A stretch of DNA of 64,000 bases from NCBI GenBank assembly GCA_002189035.1, contig NEEC01000017.1, positions 2,418,001 to 2,482,000 of the forward strand. Reading direction: 5' to 3'. Each line of letters begins with the position of its first letter. Position 1 is the stretch's first letter. The notes beneath the pieces are model-generated. The model made no database searches and was not told the origin of the DNA. It was given only the letters and a program-made list of their open reading frames with translations. This stretch comes from Utricularia gibba (Eukaryota > Streptophyta > Magnoliopsida > Lamiales > Lentibulariaceae). Made by a program: the position numbers and the translations under genes. This document shows positions 1-11,115 of this stretch, in pieces.

Positions 1-1349
1 ATTTTCTTAACTCAACAAATGTTAATATTTTCCATTTATTTCAAATAAATTATTAATTGAACTATAATACAAAAGGTACCATTTCCAAACAATTATCGAT
101 ACCCTTTTGTGCTCCACACCAAATGTTGCTAATGAGTATAATAAATGTTTCACTGGCTTTTTTTGGATCATTATAATTATTAAAAAATGATAGTCTCAAT
201 TCCAATAAATGATATAAAGAAGTGCAGAACAAATAATTGTCCCTACGTTGACTCCACAAATTAATTTATTAACTAAAAAAAACGAGTACATAAAAGTAAA
301 CGGAGGGGCATTCTCGTCTTCACCTCGACGCGGAAGTACGTGTACCCTTTCCTAAAGGGCTGAATTCATAGGGCCGGTCAACTCTCGAAAAACGTTATAT
401 TATCCATCCGCTTCCTTTATTTATTTATTTATTTATTTTATTTTTAACTATTAAACGTAAGTTAATTAATCACAATAAAAATCAATGTTAAAAAGAAGCT
501 GGGGGAGGGGGTGGCTGCCCCTACATGCACCGCCACTGGTTGGGGTATTTTGAAATCGGAATGGGGGAGACTGGAAAAGTCAAAAGATGGGGAGCATTCA
601 GTATTTGCTTGGTGAGCGGCCTGAGGAAATGGAGGCAGGAGGGTGGGGTCTCGGTTTACCATTCGGTCAAATCAGGGATGAGTATGCGTGCGCATCAGGC
701 CGGCTGATCTGATCTGAGCCCTAGAAATCAACCAACTCGCACTAATTATTGCCCAAGCATATATTCTCGCTACGATCAAGACGGAATCTTAGACTCAGCT
801 GGTTGCGTAACCGCGGCTGCGGGTGGAAAATCAGGCGGAGGTTTCGATGCTTCTCCGCCGATCGTCAAGTGGAGGGACGCGCAGGGGGCGATCGCGGGGA
901 GCAAACGCGTGATTGATGATGGCGCAACTGACAGGAATCATTGATGAAGATGAGGAAGAAGGGCGCGCCTTCAACGACCCATTCATCAAGCACGCTATCA
1001 ATGCGGTTGCATATCCCCAATAATCAAGCTTCAACCACACTAGTTCCAGAGATTCTTTTAAAAAAAATAATAAGAAAATACTTTTAAATTTATAAAACTA
1101 TAATTAAATTATTTGTAAAACGTAATCTAAAAACAAAAAAACTTTATATGTAAAAAATGGATAAGTTTATATGGTGGGCTGGGCCTCTCTAATTTGGGCT
1201 GATGGGTTATGGAAAACCCGGCAACTGCAGGGGTCGTGACATGGGCCTCATTGGGTATTATATATACGGTTTGTGGTGGTGTAACCCTACGCAATCACCG
1301 ATTCCTGAGCCGCAGCCGAAGAACCGAAATCCTTGATTCAAGATTGAAG
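1..1349. other. intergenic, no gene recognised
   Basis: AT-rich DNA upstream of the P1 gene. A (TTTA)n microsatellite lies at about 415-440. A short open stretch on + at about 918-1023 (acidic, no recognisable domain) is too short to call. No RNA gene was recognised. Confidence 0.6.
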
Positions 1350-2099
1350 ATGTCGATCGGCGAAACGGCGTGCACCTACGCTGCTTTGATTCTTCACGAT
1401 GACGGCATCCCGATCACGGTATATTTTGTTCTTTCTTGATTTCTACGCAGTTTGGTATCTGGAGTGTTTTGTGGTTACGTTTCGACCTTCTGTTGTAGGC
1501 GGAGAAGATCGCTACGCTTGTGAAGTCTGCTAATGTGACGGTGGAGTCGTATTGGCCTAGCCTTTTCGCTAAGCTTTGCGAGAAAAGGAACATTGAGGAT
1601 CTTATCCTGAATGTCGGTGCCGGTGGAGGCGGTGCTGCAGTTGCAGTTGCCGCTCCTGTCGGTGGTGCCGCCGCTGGTGGTGCGGCCGCCCCCGCTGCCG
1701 CTGCCGTTGAGGAGAAGAAAGTACGCACTCTCTCGAATGCCGCATTCTTTCTTTATTGGCTTCCATCATACGTTATCGGTTTTTTTTTAGAATTGCATAA
1801 TTTAATAGGCTCCTTTATTGGAAAATACAAGAACGTGTTGTTATGCCTGTGATGGCTCAATGCTTGTTGTTATGCCTGTAATTTTTGCGTAGCTGGGGTT
1901 CGTGTTTTTGAGTTTTAAGAATCGGGTTTGTGCTTTCAGCCTTTTTAAACAGCAGGTGCATTGTTAAATTGTTTGTGGATCACTGAAGATGTATGCTGTG
2001 CATATGCATTGAACTAACATCTGCTTTTGCCGATTCCTTTTCCAGGAAGAGCCCAAGGAGGAGAGTGATGAAGACATGGGCTTCAGCTTGTTTGATTAG
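1350..2099 (+). CDS. RPP1: 60S acidic ribosomal protein P1
   Basis: Component of the ribosomal stalk, which recruits and stimulates translation GTPases on the large subunit. I see three exons, 1350-1418, 1499-1720 and 2046-2099, joined by GT-AG introns, giving 114 residues, the usual size of plant P1. The N-terminus ([19 protein letters not shown]) is the helical dimerisation domain. The middle is an Ala/Gly/Pro-rich hinge. The C-terminus is an acidic run of Glu/Asp ending in MGFSLFD, the conserved P-protein tail that binds elongation factors. The start is the first ATG of the open frame and matches the family N-terminus. The next gene, also on +, starts about 700 bases downstream. Confidence 0.96.
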
Positions 2100-2795
2100 G
2101 AGTTGCTGCAATTACATTAATCTGGTATTTTGGTTGTTATGCTGCTTGGATCTTTAAGCTTCCATGGAGTACGAGTTTTCTTGATTGATGTATCATCATC
2201 AAATTTGAAACTCTCGAGTTACATGCACATCTGGTTTTATGATTTTCGTGGCCACCCAACGGCGTATTCGTGTGTTTTATCACCTCTTCTTGTCAGTAGT
2301 CTTGCCGCTCAGTTGCCCTGATAAACGAAGCCTTCACTGCCCCTAAGTGGAACTGCCCTCTTTCTGCTTCTGAAGTCAATCTCCTTCACAATGTTTTTTT
2401 TGAACCGCATACCGGGCGTACATCCTTGCCAAAAGCACTCTCGTTCGCAAACCTCTCCATGAAATGCGACTTTTCCCTGTGAAGTTGAAATAAGGCCACC
2501 TTTTGTCGTACTCCGACTTGGTTGTAAAATTTCCCGATAACGGTTAATTAATTGATCAAGAAAATGCAGCATCTCGGATTGGCCCCCGATAGGCGTGCAA
2601 GGCATTAAGAAATGAAAAGCAAAAGCCCTGTAGGGGGAGGGTAAAATGGGAATTTGAAGTTTTCAGAAATGCAGAGGCTACGAGGGGTATTATCCGTTTC
2701 TTCTCCCTGTCTCATAAAACCTCACACAGAGGTAAGTGGCCAAACCCTCCGCAGCACTTGATTCTGCAGAAAGCGGCTACGTTTCACTTCCGAGT
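2100..2795. other. intergenic: P1 3' UTR and HP30 upstream region
   Basis: No coding exon was recognised. The interval should hold the 3' UTR of the P1 gene and the promoter and leader of the next gene. A GTG codon at 2736 is in frame with the next protein and follows a stop, but the first in-frame ATG is 2796. Confidence 0.5.
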
Positions 2796-4316
2796 ATGGG
2801 GGAATCTAAGCAAGGGGTTATTGCGGCTGAACCGTCCGGTGGAGTTTTCGGTCAACAAGATCAGAACCCGATTGAATTTGTGCAGGTCAAGTTGAAGGAG
2901 TTGGAGAACGGATTCAGAGTATGGCTTTCGAAGCAGTCTTTGTTTGTTGAGGCGGCGGTCGTCACAGCAACAAGTGCTCTTCAAGGCGGTGCGATTGGTG
3001 GTTTGATGGGAACGCTCACAGGTGATATGAATTCGATGCTTACCCCCCGCCTAACGGTGCGGGTCTCAATCCGGATGCTGTTGCGTCGCTTCAACAAGCC
3101 AAGGTCTGTGTTTCCTTATCTTCGCGACTCTTTGGAGGGCTAGTTGTTCATAGCTTTGATGGGTTGTTGTTTCTACCGACTTATTTTTGTTTTGCTGGTT
3201 AACAGGCTCTTGCTGGAGGGCCTTTGATTCAAGCTCGCAACTTTGCTGTGATGACGGGTACCAATGCTGGTATTTCATGTGTCTTGAAAAGATTGAGAGG
3301 CAAGGAAGACGTTCAATCCAGGTTTGTTACATTTTCAAGACGATACTAGCTTATATTTTCATTGAAAATTAGCTTTTGTTTGTTGAATTGCGGTGTGTAC
3401 GAATATCAAGATACAAGCTTTTATGTCGTAGAACATAGTATTACCAGATTTGGTACAGCACCTCAACGAACAGTTCATAGACTGACATAAAAAATGAAGG
3501 TGAAGGCTAGAGTCTAACGCATTTGATGCATCTATTTTCAATTCTGCCCCCTTTCCTCAGGGATTTTATGGATATTTCAAAGTGAAAAAATTTATATGAC
3601 ATTCTGCCTTTCGTTTCTAAAACTACTCCCGTTGGGGTTCTTGCTTGATTCCAGCTCATCTCAATTGTTGTTTTTTTTTGTATATTGTTGCTGACTGTCA
3701 CTTGGTTATCCAGCATGGCTGCAGCTTTTGGCTCAGGCGCCATGTTTTCGTTGGTGAGTGGTATGGGAGGACCCAATGTTGCACTGAACGCTGCTAGCTC
3801 TGGCCTTTTCTTTGCACTTGTTCAAGGTGGGATTTACCAGGTAGGTTTTAACCACCATGCTTATTTCCTCATCGCGATATCCACAACCAATGAGTTCCTC
3901 ATGGTCGTTTACTCTCTGTGAATAATGCAGTTGGGTCAGAAGTTCTCTCAGCCACCAGTCGAAGATGTGCACTACGTAAAAACTAGAACAATGCTGAGCA
4001 GCCTCGGTTTGCAAAAGTACGAGAAGAATTTCAAAAAGGGGATGCTGGATGACACCACCCTGCCACTGTTGACCGATAAGTAAGTATTGCCCCTTGCTAA
4101 TTCCATACACCTTCATTGTATCCTTGAAACGAATTCGTGTAACATGTTCTCAGTGCTCTGAGGGATGTCAACATACCCCCTGGACCCAGACTCATCATTC
4201 TTGACCACATTGGAAGGTAAACACTCGTATTGTTTCCTCATATTCAGGAACCTTCCAGTGCTGTCAAACGTGTTGGAATTGGTTCTTGCAGGGACAGCAT
4301 CCTCAAGGGACAATAG
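2796..4316 (+). CDS. HP30: HP30-type Tim17/22/23 and SAM domain protein
   Basis: Homologue of the plant HP30 proteins, inner-envelope or mitochondrial import components for preproteins lacking cleavable transit peptides. Six exons: 2796-3103, 3206-3321, 3714-3840, 3931-4079, 4154-4216, 4292-4316. The Tim17/22/23 region includes GGAIGGLMGTLTGD near the N-terminal third and small-residue-rich membrane segments (GAMFSLVSGMGGPN). A C-terminal SAM domain contains LQKYEKNFKKG and IPPGPRLIILDHIGRD. Exon 1 breaks frame at the C run 3042-3047: upstream reads to MNSMLTP, while the continuation (PNGAGLNPDAVASLQQAK) is in another frame. One more C makes all exons fit, giving 262 residues and total length divisible by three. 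Either an assembly indel or a true frameshift. Confidence 0.85.
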
Positions 4317-4838
4317 AACTAGAAGGACACCCTGAGGGGACAGGATGCTCTGAGTTTCCCAGCCAAGGCCCGCAGCAGTTAACTTTTATTATTCTATACG
4401 ATTTCTATCATTGGCACTGAAGCAAACACTACATTCAGTTTTGTCTTTTGATCATATGCTGACTAAGTGGTCTCTTTTGCTACTCCGTTTTCATGGTGCA
4501 AGCTGTGCTTTCTAATCCTGCCCACAAACCGTACCCGGCCCTAGTGGATGGTGTTCCAAAAAAAAAAAGGAATTCCAACTTCTTTTTTGTGTGGATGGTG
4601 TTCCTGCTGAATAGGAAATATGAACAAAATGGATCTGCCAAGTGCCACCAACTCCACCCTTGACGCTTCGGTAGTCGCTTGGTTTCCAACTCCTCTTCCA
4701 TCTTCACACACAGAACCTCCCTCACATTTCCTGTTGTCATCCCAACAAAAAAATACCACCACTATTTCCTTGTACGCGAGGCTGATGAAAGCGCACTCCT
4801 CTTCTCAGGGCAATGCCAAACTCAAACAGAAGAACACC
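4317..4838. other. intergenic: HP30 3' region and DUF620 leader
   Basis: Holds the 3' UTR of the HP30-like gene and the leader of the next gene. The frame of the next gene stays open back to 4620, so an earlier start at 4620 or 4785 cannot be excluded, but those residues do not resemble the family. Confidence 0.45.
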
Positions 4839-6012
4839 ATGAGAATGATGTGCCCGAATTTCGATCGGGACGATGCCTTGGAAACGGTCCTGGAGATTCC
4901 CATACCGGAGGAGATGTTCGCCGGTCTCGGCAACAGTGCAGCCCTTCGCTGGCACAACATGGCGACGTGGATGAAGGCGCAGACCCCTGATAAATGGTCA
5001 TCGCCAATCATAGCTGGTAGATACAATGAGATGAGTTTCATTCTCTACATCGTGGGTTCCCCTGTTCTGCCTTTTCAAATTCAAGTTGATCGATGCATCC
5101 AACGCCCTGTCAGAAATTCATCCATTGTAAGTTCTTCCATTTAATCCAATTGCTGTCTGTGCCTCATCGGTCGCTTCGATTTAGCGACGATTTTGGGTGT
5201 AGGAAGCTTCAACGGCGAAGTACATTGTTCAACAATACATTGCAGCCACGGGAGGACAGCCGGCGCTGAACGCCGTCCATGCCATGTGCGTGGTGGGAAG
5301 TGTGAAGATCAGTGGATCCGAGTTTCATCAGGGCAACGAAAACGTGAAAGTGCGAAGTAATCAAGACGCCGGAGGTTTCGTTCTCTGGCAGAAGAATCCG
5401 GACCTGTGGTGCCTGGAGTTTCTAATTGCCGGCTGCAAAGTCATCTCCGGGAGCAACGGCAGAATCTCATGGCGACAGTCTTCCAATCAACAAAGACCCA
5501 TTTCGAAAGGCCCCCCACGTTCCCTCCGCCGCTTCCTACAAGGCCTGGATCCACGCGCCACCGCAAATCTGTTCATCGATGCGGTCTGCATCGGGGAAAA
5601 GATCATCAACGACGAAGATTGCTTCATCCTGAAACTGGAAACGAGCCCTGCCATGCGCGAAGCCCAAAGCGGCCCCAAATACGACATAATTCATCACACG
5701 ATATGGGGATACTTCAGCCAGCGATCTGGGTTGCTGGTGAGATTTGACGACTCGAGGCTAATTTCAGTGAAAACGAGCAAGGAGGACGGAGACGTGTTCT
5801 GGGAATCGAGCACGGAGTCGGTGATCGAGGAGTACAAATACGTGGATGGGGTGAACATTGCGCACGGCGGGAAGACAGTGTTTACGGTGATGAGGTACGG
5901 GGAGCAGTCGGCGAATCACAAGAGGGAGTCCGTGGAGACGTGGAAGCTGGAGGAGGTGGATTTCAATGTCGCTGGATTGAAGCCCCACTTCTTCATGCCT
6001 CCCTCAGGTTGA
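4839..6012 (+). CDS. DUF620 family protein
   Basis: Plant-specific protein of unknown biochemical role (Pfam DUF620). Two exons, 4839-5126 and 5203-6012, with one GT-AG intron of 76 bases, giving 365 residues. The start at 4839 has a good context (CACC before ATG) and gives MRMMCPNFDRDDALETVLE, matching how family members begin. Other family blocks seen are IPEEMFAGLGNS, MATWMKAQTPDKWSSPI, AKYIVQQYIAATGGQPALN, GGFVLWQKNPDLWCLE, GPPRSLRRFLQGLDPR and YKYVDGVNIAHGGKT. No signal peptide or membrane segment is evident. The family match is firm; function is unknown. Confidence 0.9.
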
Positions 6013-6500
6013 CTGCACCAATACGTTCAGGTCACCTTTGTACAGTACATACAGTTGCACCAGGATGACGACGATCAGTTATTTTTTTACCCTTTACTAT
6101 ATTTTTTTTAGTATTTTAAAAAAGAATATATTATAATTTAAAATGAAATACCTTAAACCTTGAATTTATTTAACATTGAGAAACAATAATTGAGGAAAAA
6201 ATTTAGTTAAATTTATAGTCGTTCGTCGGTGGGCGCCACAAAAGGCATCTTCTTTTCATATGCAATCTCGATAAATTTATTTGAGAGCCATGTGCGAGAA
6301 TACACTTTTGTTGTTTGTAAGGGGGTGATTGCAGCCACTGCCAACCAATCACACAGTACTCGGGATACATCATTCAGAGAATTACCTAGTTTTTCCATAG
6401 GATCATTGGTCTCCCCCCAAACTTAGGATATTTTTTAGAGGACAGACACGGTCGACATGGCCTTTGAGCGAACAGTAGGAGCAGCTGGCATATCAATCCA
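6013..6500. other. intergenic, AT-rich
   Basis: Spacer between the convergent DUF620 and Josephin-like genes. Nothing recognised apart from the repeat array that follows. Confidence 0.5.
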
Positions 6501-6770
6501 GGCCGCTCGAACCATGCCCGACCCGTAAGCTCTTATCAAATGCGGGCCGCTCGACCCATGTCCTGCCCGTAAGCCCATATCAAATGCGGCCAGTTGGACC
6601 ATGTGCGGCCCGTAAGCCCGTATCAAATATGGGCCGATCGAACCATGTCCAGCCCGTTCGTAAGCCCGTATCAAGTGCAGCGAATCAGGCCATATGCGGC
6701 CCATAAGCCCATATAAAATTGGGCCCCATCGTACGATTACCGGCCCTTAAGCCCGTATTAAATATGGGGC
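6501..6770. repeat. degenerate tandem repeat, about 44-bp unit, six copies
   Basis: Six imperfect units start near 6501, 6545, 6589, 6632, 6680 and 6722, with lengths of 42-48 bases. The unit core is GGCC..TCGAACCATG followed by GCCCGTAAGCCCGTATCAAAT. The units are much more GC-rich than the surrounding DNA. It is a minisatellite of unknown origin between convergent genes. Confidence 0.8.
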
Positions 6771-6967
6771 CCATATTTCATTTAAGCGCGCCCTGTGAAG
6801 TTGGGTCAGTCCCAGCCCGCACAAGTCCTCAGGCAGTAGATACGCTTCAAAAGTGTGTCAGCCTTGACAAGTTTGCCGATTAGACACGGGTGCTTATACA
6901 AGTAGACAGACATTTCTCGTAGCAACACAAGTAGTGAAGGAACACAGAGTGAGTCCCATATGATCTC

Positions 6968-7754
6968 TCAACTCAATGTTTGATTCATGATGAGGAAGAT
7001 TTCGCCGCCTGAGTACAAAATGCCATCCAGGAATTCCCGAAGCTCCTCTGTGTTCTCGAATGGTCGAGGATCAGACAAGTCGCTATCTAAATTGTACCAA
7101 AATGAGCCAATTTTCCTCAAGGCGATCCAGTGCCTCCCTTTCCAAAGGCCTCTGTATCTCCTCACGAGGACATTGAGAACAATGCCAAATAATTTGCTAT
7201 CCTTCTCGTCTTCGAGATTTATAGACGAACAACCAACCCGCTTATCATGCCAAGTCACAGATTTACCTCTCCCTTGGACTGCAGCGATGAGGACATTGAC
7301 ATCATAATTCCCTGTGAGCTCATTGTGATGGGGTTTAAAAATGAGGGACACCGGGTTCCAAGTAGCTTCGCTCGGGCTCTCGTGATCAAGCTTGATGGAA
7401 ATATCATTCAGACTTGACCGAGTGAATGCACCATTCTCCTGAATCACCAAATACACTGATCAATTTCAGATGTTTGGGGTTGAAGAAAAAATGACCCTGT
7501 GAACGGAAAATATCTCTTTGATCAACAATTTATATCACAAATAAAGGAGTGAGGATTTCCTCAAAGTCCATGAACAATGGTGACTGCCTCAGTTTGCAGA
7601 AATAAACACAAGGACAAGAAGAGGAGTCTGAAGGGGTTATCATGCGCAATTAGTGGTCAGGAAATCCTACCTGGAATAAGTTGTTGAGGGTATGCAACAG
7701 GCAGAATTGTAGCTTTTGCCTCTCGTGATAGACGACTTTGTGTTCACCAGCCAT
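6968..7754 (-). CDS. Josephin-like deubiquitinating enzyme
   Basis: Cysteine protease of the Josephin (MJD) family that cleaves ubiquitin from substrates. Two exons on -, 7671-7754 and 6968-7438, with a 232-base GT-AG intron, giving 184 residues; this is essentially a stand-alone Josephin domain. Catalytic residues are visible: Cys18 in LQFCLLHTLNNLFQ, His131 in GRHWIALRK and Asn144/Asp146 in FWYNLDSD. No ubiquitin-interacting motif or poly-Q tail follows, so it resembles the small JOSD-type enzymes rather than ataxin-3. The start is the first ATG after a plausible 5' UTR splice acceptor. Convergent with the DUF620 gene. Confidence 0.88.
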
Positions 7755-7769
7755 CGTTAATCTGGGAAC

Positions 7770-8281
7770 CTGAGAGGAGCACGAAGGGTTAATTCCATCA
7801 GAATCACACATTCAACAAGCTTTTCCATGAGAAAGTGACAAGCAAATTTAAGAATTAGAAGTGTTTCAGATAAACCAAGTGTACAGACCAAGGACTAAAG
7901 TTGCTTCCAGAGTAGCCGTGAAAACATCTTGAACTGGGTAACACAGGCAGTATAAGTAGCGACAGAAATTGCATCAAGGATAATTGAAACAACATATGAA
8001 CTTCAACAAAAGATCGCTGCCAAAGATTAGGGCTGAAGAATGAAAAACTAACACTCGCCCATAATCAGACGCTTTCACTCAAGGGATCACACAATTCCTA
8101 GAGGATAATCTCCTAAGAAGTACACCTATGCGTCGAATTGAACTTTCCCAGCGGAAAAAAGATGATTGAAACATCGGAAGAAAGAAAGAACGAAAGAAGT
8201 CAATGCTAGTTTAGCGGCAAGGCCCGTCCCAGCGTGCCAGTCTGATTCGCATTTAACAGCTACAAACAAAAAGATTCCTAC
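7770..8281 (-). other. probable 5' UTR intron of the Josephin-like gene
   Basis: On -, a consensus donor (CAG then GTAGGAA) lies at 8281-8282 and an acceptor (CTCTCAG) at 7770, 15 bases before the start codon. No coding frame continues here. Inference only. Confidence 0.45.
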
Positions 8282-8282
8282 C

Positions 8283-9070
8283 TGGAAATGAGACGTCGCT
8301 TCGTTTGCAGGATGAATGCGAAAATTGCGCTTAGAGGTCGCGTCTATGAGGAGTTTCTAAGTAGAGGAGATGCGTGCCGCCAATCTTCATCTTCAGTGGC
8401 TGCATCCATGTTTCTTGGCCGCCATCTGTCAAGAGAATGGGACAACGAAGTTTGGCCATATTCAGTGCTATCTTCAGAATTTCAGAAATAAAATTATTTT
8501 AAATTGAAGTATCAGATCTTGGATTTCCATAAATCAAACCCTCTAACCTAATCACACAGAAAGACTGTAACAGGGAATGAAATGCAGTGTTTATTCAATA
8601 AAAAATGCAGATGATAAACCATCTGTCAAAATGAAGAGGTGGGTGCCGGAAAAAACATAGGCTTGGATGAAATATGAGTTACCGGGGTCAAAGTTCTTGT
8701 CTTTCCTGTTGTCCTGCATCTCCTTGCCCTATGTGGATCACCATCTTTCCTGCAGTAGAAAGTCATCATTTCCAAGTTGGTCCGGTCCGCTAGCGGTTAC
8801 ACCTTTGGAACCATTGTTGGTCAAGCAGTTACCTCTGAAATTGCTTTATGCTAAAGAACGAAGCAGTGAGCAAGCTTTATTCAAGTACCATAGATCAGCA
8901 ACGAAGTTTCTGTTACAGTTTACTGGATAAGCAGACAGAGAATCAGATACTCTGGGTTCGATGATGAGATAAGGAAGAACTGCCAAGTTTGTTACGCTTT
9001 CGCAGTTCAAAAAAATGGATCCACTGTAAGGATAAAAGAAGATGCCATTCAAGGTTTATGTACAAAGGGA
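8283..9070. other. divergent intergenic region
   Basis: Region between the Josephin-like gene (-) and the bHLH gene (+); it should carry both promoters. No TATA motif could be assigned with confidence and no other gene was recognised. Confidence 0.4.
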
Positions 9071-10951
9071 ATGGCACCTTGGGATATCCTGAGAGCTCTC
9101 GTCAACGGGAAGACATGGGCTTACTGCGTCGTGTGGAAACTCGGGGACGATCCTTCCAGGTTTATAAACCTTTACCGAAGAAATGAATTCTTCTTTCCCT
9201 TTCATGGTGTTCTTCATCTGCGTCAATTTTTTTTTTTTTTTTTTTTTTGCAGGTTTATAGAGTGGAGTGCATGTCTGTGTAACGGTGGAAGCGTTCGAAC
9301 GAAAGATGAGAATTTACCTGAGAAGCACAAAATTGCTGAATGCAAGGATGGCACGGTTAAGCATTTAATGACAACTCAGGCCTGCGAGAAACTTTCCCAG
9401 TTACCACCTGCTATTCCCTTGTACTCCGGGTAAAAAGAAAACCAGTTCCAAAACATACATATGCATGCACCATAGACATCTATAGCCTTCGGTAGAAAGC
9501 AGGGAAGGTTGTTATTCAGATTTTTGAAAAGTAAAGATTTACTTGAACGGTTAAATTCTCAACCAGGGTTCATGGAGATGTAGTCATATCAAAGCAGCCA
9601 AGGTGGTGTTCAGGAAACGTAAGCAGCAACAAAATGTGCTTACCTTCTCTTGATTTATTTTTCACAGTTCTCTTCTAAATGCTCCTTCATTCAGGAGACA
9701 CATGGAACCCAAGTCCTCATTCCAGTACCCGGTGGCCTGATAGAACTCTACAGCACAAAACGTGTAAGACGACCGCATCTCATGATACAATTCGAAGTAC
9801 TAGCTTCATTTATTTCATAGATAACCAATGTGAAATCTCTAGGTTCCAAAAGATGAAAATATGATAGCCTGTATTACGAATGCCTTCGCTTTCTCACCTG
9901 CACAAGAAAACATGATACCTGAAGATCAAGAAAAGAGGATTCCCTCGTCATTGCTCTGCAATTTGTCTTATAAGCAGAGAAACTACTCCAGTCTCGAAGA
10001 CTCACCAGCTTGTTCTGGTTTATCATCTGACCATCTGTTGCTTAAGCTAGTTCCCAATCACAGCATTGATAGCCCCTCATCTTTGCCTGCAAAATCAGGC
10101 TGTGAAGAATATGCAGATTCATCAAAAGGCAAGAGTGAAGAAACATATCCAAACAGGAATGATGATAATTCAAGGATCAAGCGCCGATTTGAGAAGGGAC
10201 CATATAAGTCGAAAAATCTCATGACAGAGAGAAACCGACGAAAACGGATCAATGATGGGATGCTTGCTCTTCGTGCTCTAGTGCCGAAGATTTCCAAGGT
10301 TCCAAAATTTCAACTTGTTGAAACCACATATCATCTCCTTAATCCTTCACATAATTTTCCTCAAATAGATGGACAGAGCCTCTACGCTGGGTGATGCAGC
10401 TAATTATATCAAGGAGCTGGAGCAAACAATCAAGATTCATCTTGAACAGCTCAAAGCAGTAGAAGAAGGGACAAATCATTTTACACCGAATACCATTAAC
10501 TTCAACACTGCCTTAACAAGAATCAAAAGCACGGAAGATCAAACAACAACAGAAGAGGTAACCTTATGCTAGATCTTCCGATCTTTCTTCATCACACAAA
10601 CATGTCTAAAAACGGGCATTTCTAGGTCCAAGTTGAGGTCAGCCAGTTGGGGACAAAAACATACTTGGTTAAACTAATATGTAGACATAAACGAGGGAGC
10701 TTTTCAAGATTGATGGAAGGCATGGATTGCTTAGGGATAAACGTTGTAAATGCAAATGTTACCACATGCAATGGATCATCTCTGTGCCTTCTCGTAGTAG
10801 AGGTTTGTACACATAAAAACAAAAGGCATAAAATCTGAAAAAACTTTTATCTCTTTCAATATTTTCCTTCTTGCAGGGAAATGCATCGAAGGCAGAAACT
10901 CCTTCAAGCCTAAGGCATTCATTGGTCCATTTGGTGGGCAGCATTTCATAA
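9071..10951 (+). CDS. BHLH90: bHLH transcription factor, bHLH90-like, with ACT-like C-terminus
   Basis: Nuclear DNA-binding regulator. Eight exons: 9071-9159, 9253-9429, 9567-9618, 9695-9763, 9843-10298, 10369-10557, 10626-10802, 10877-10951, all GT-AG, giving 427 residues. The N-terminus is a bHLH-MYC_N-type block (WDILRALVNGKTWAYCVVWK; GTQVLIPVPGGLIELYSTKR). The bHLH spans the exon 5/6 junction: basic region NLMTERNRRKRINDGMLALR, with the H-E-R positions occupied by T-E-R, then helix 2 MDRASTLGDAANYIKELE. The C-terminus has an ACT-like fold (QLGTKTYLVKLICRHKRGSF; GINVVNANVTTCNG). The N-terminal block with an internal bHLH and C-terminal ACT fits plant bHLH90; the orthology is from memory of the family, not a search. 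A T run of about 26 lies in intron 1. Confidence 0.88.
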
Positions 10952-11115
10952 AATTGTGTTTTCTTGCTACGCTCCTGTCTCATTATTCCTGAAACATTAT
11001 TCTCATTTTTATAAGATAAACCATTGGAATGTCTTACAAGGGGACAATTTGTAAACATTTAGAACTATTCATGGATAGAACCTACCGCTGAGGCCTGCAA
11101 CTCAGCTAGCATCTC

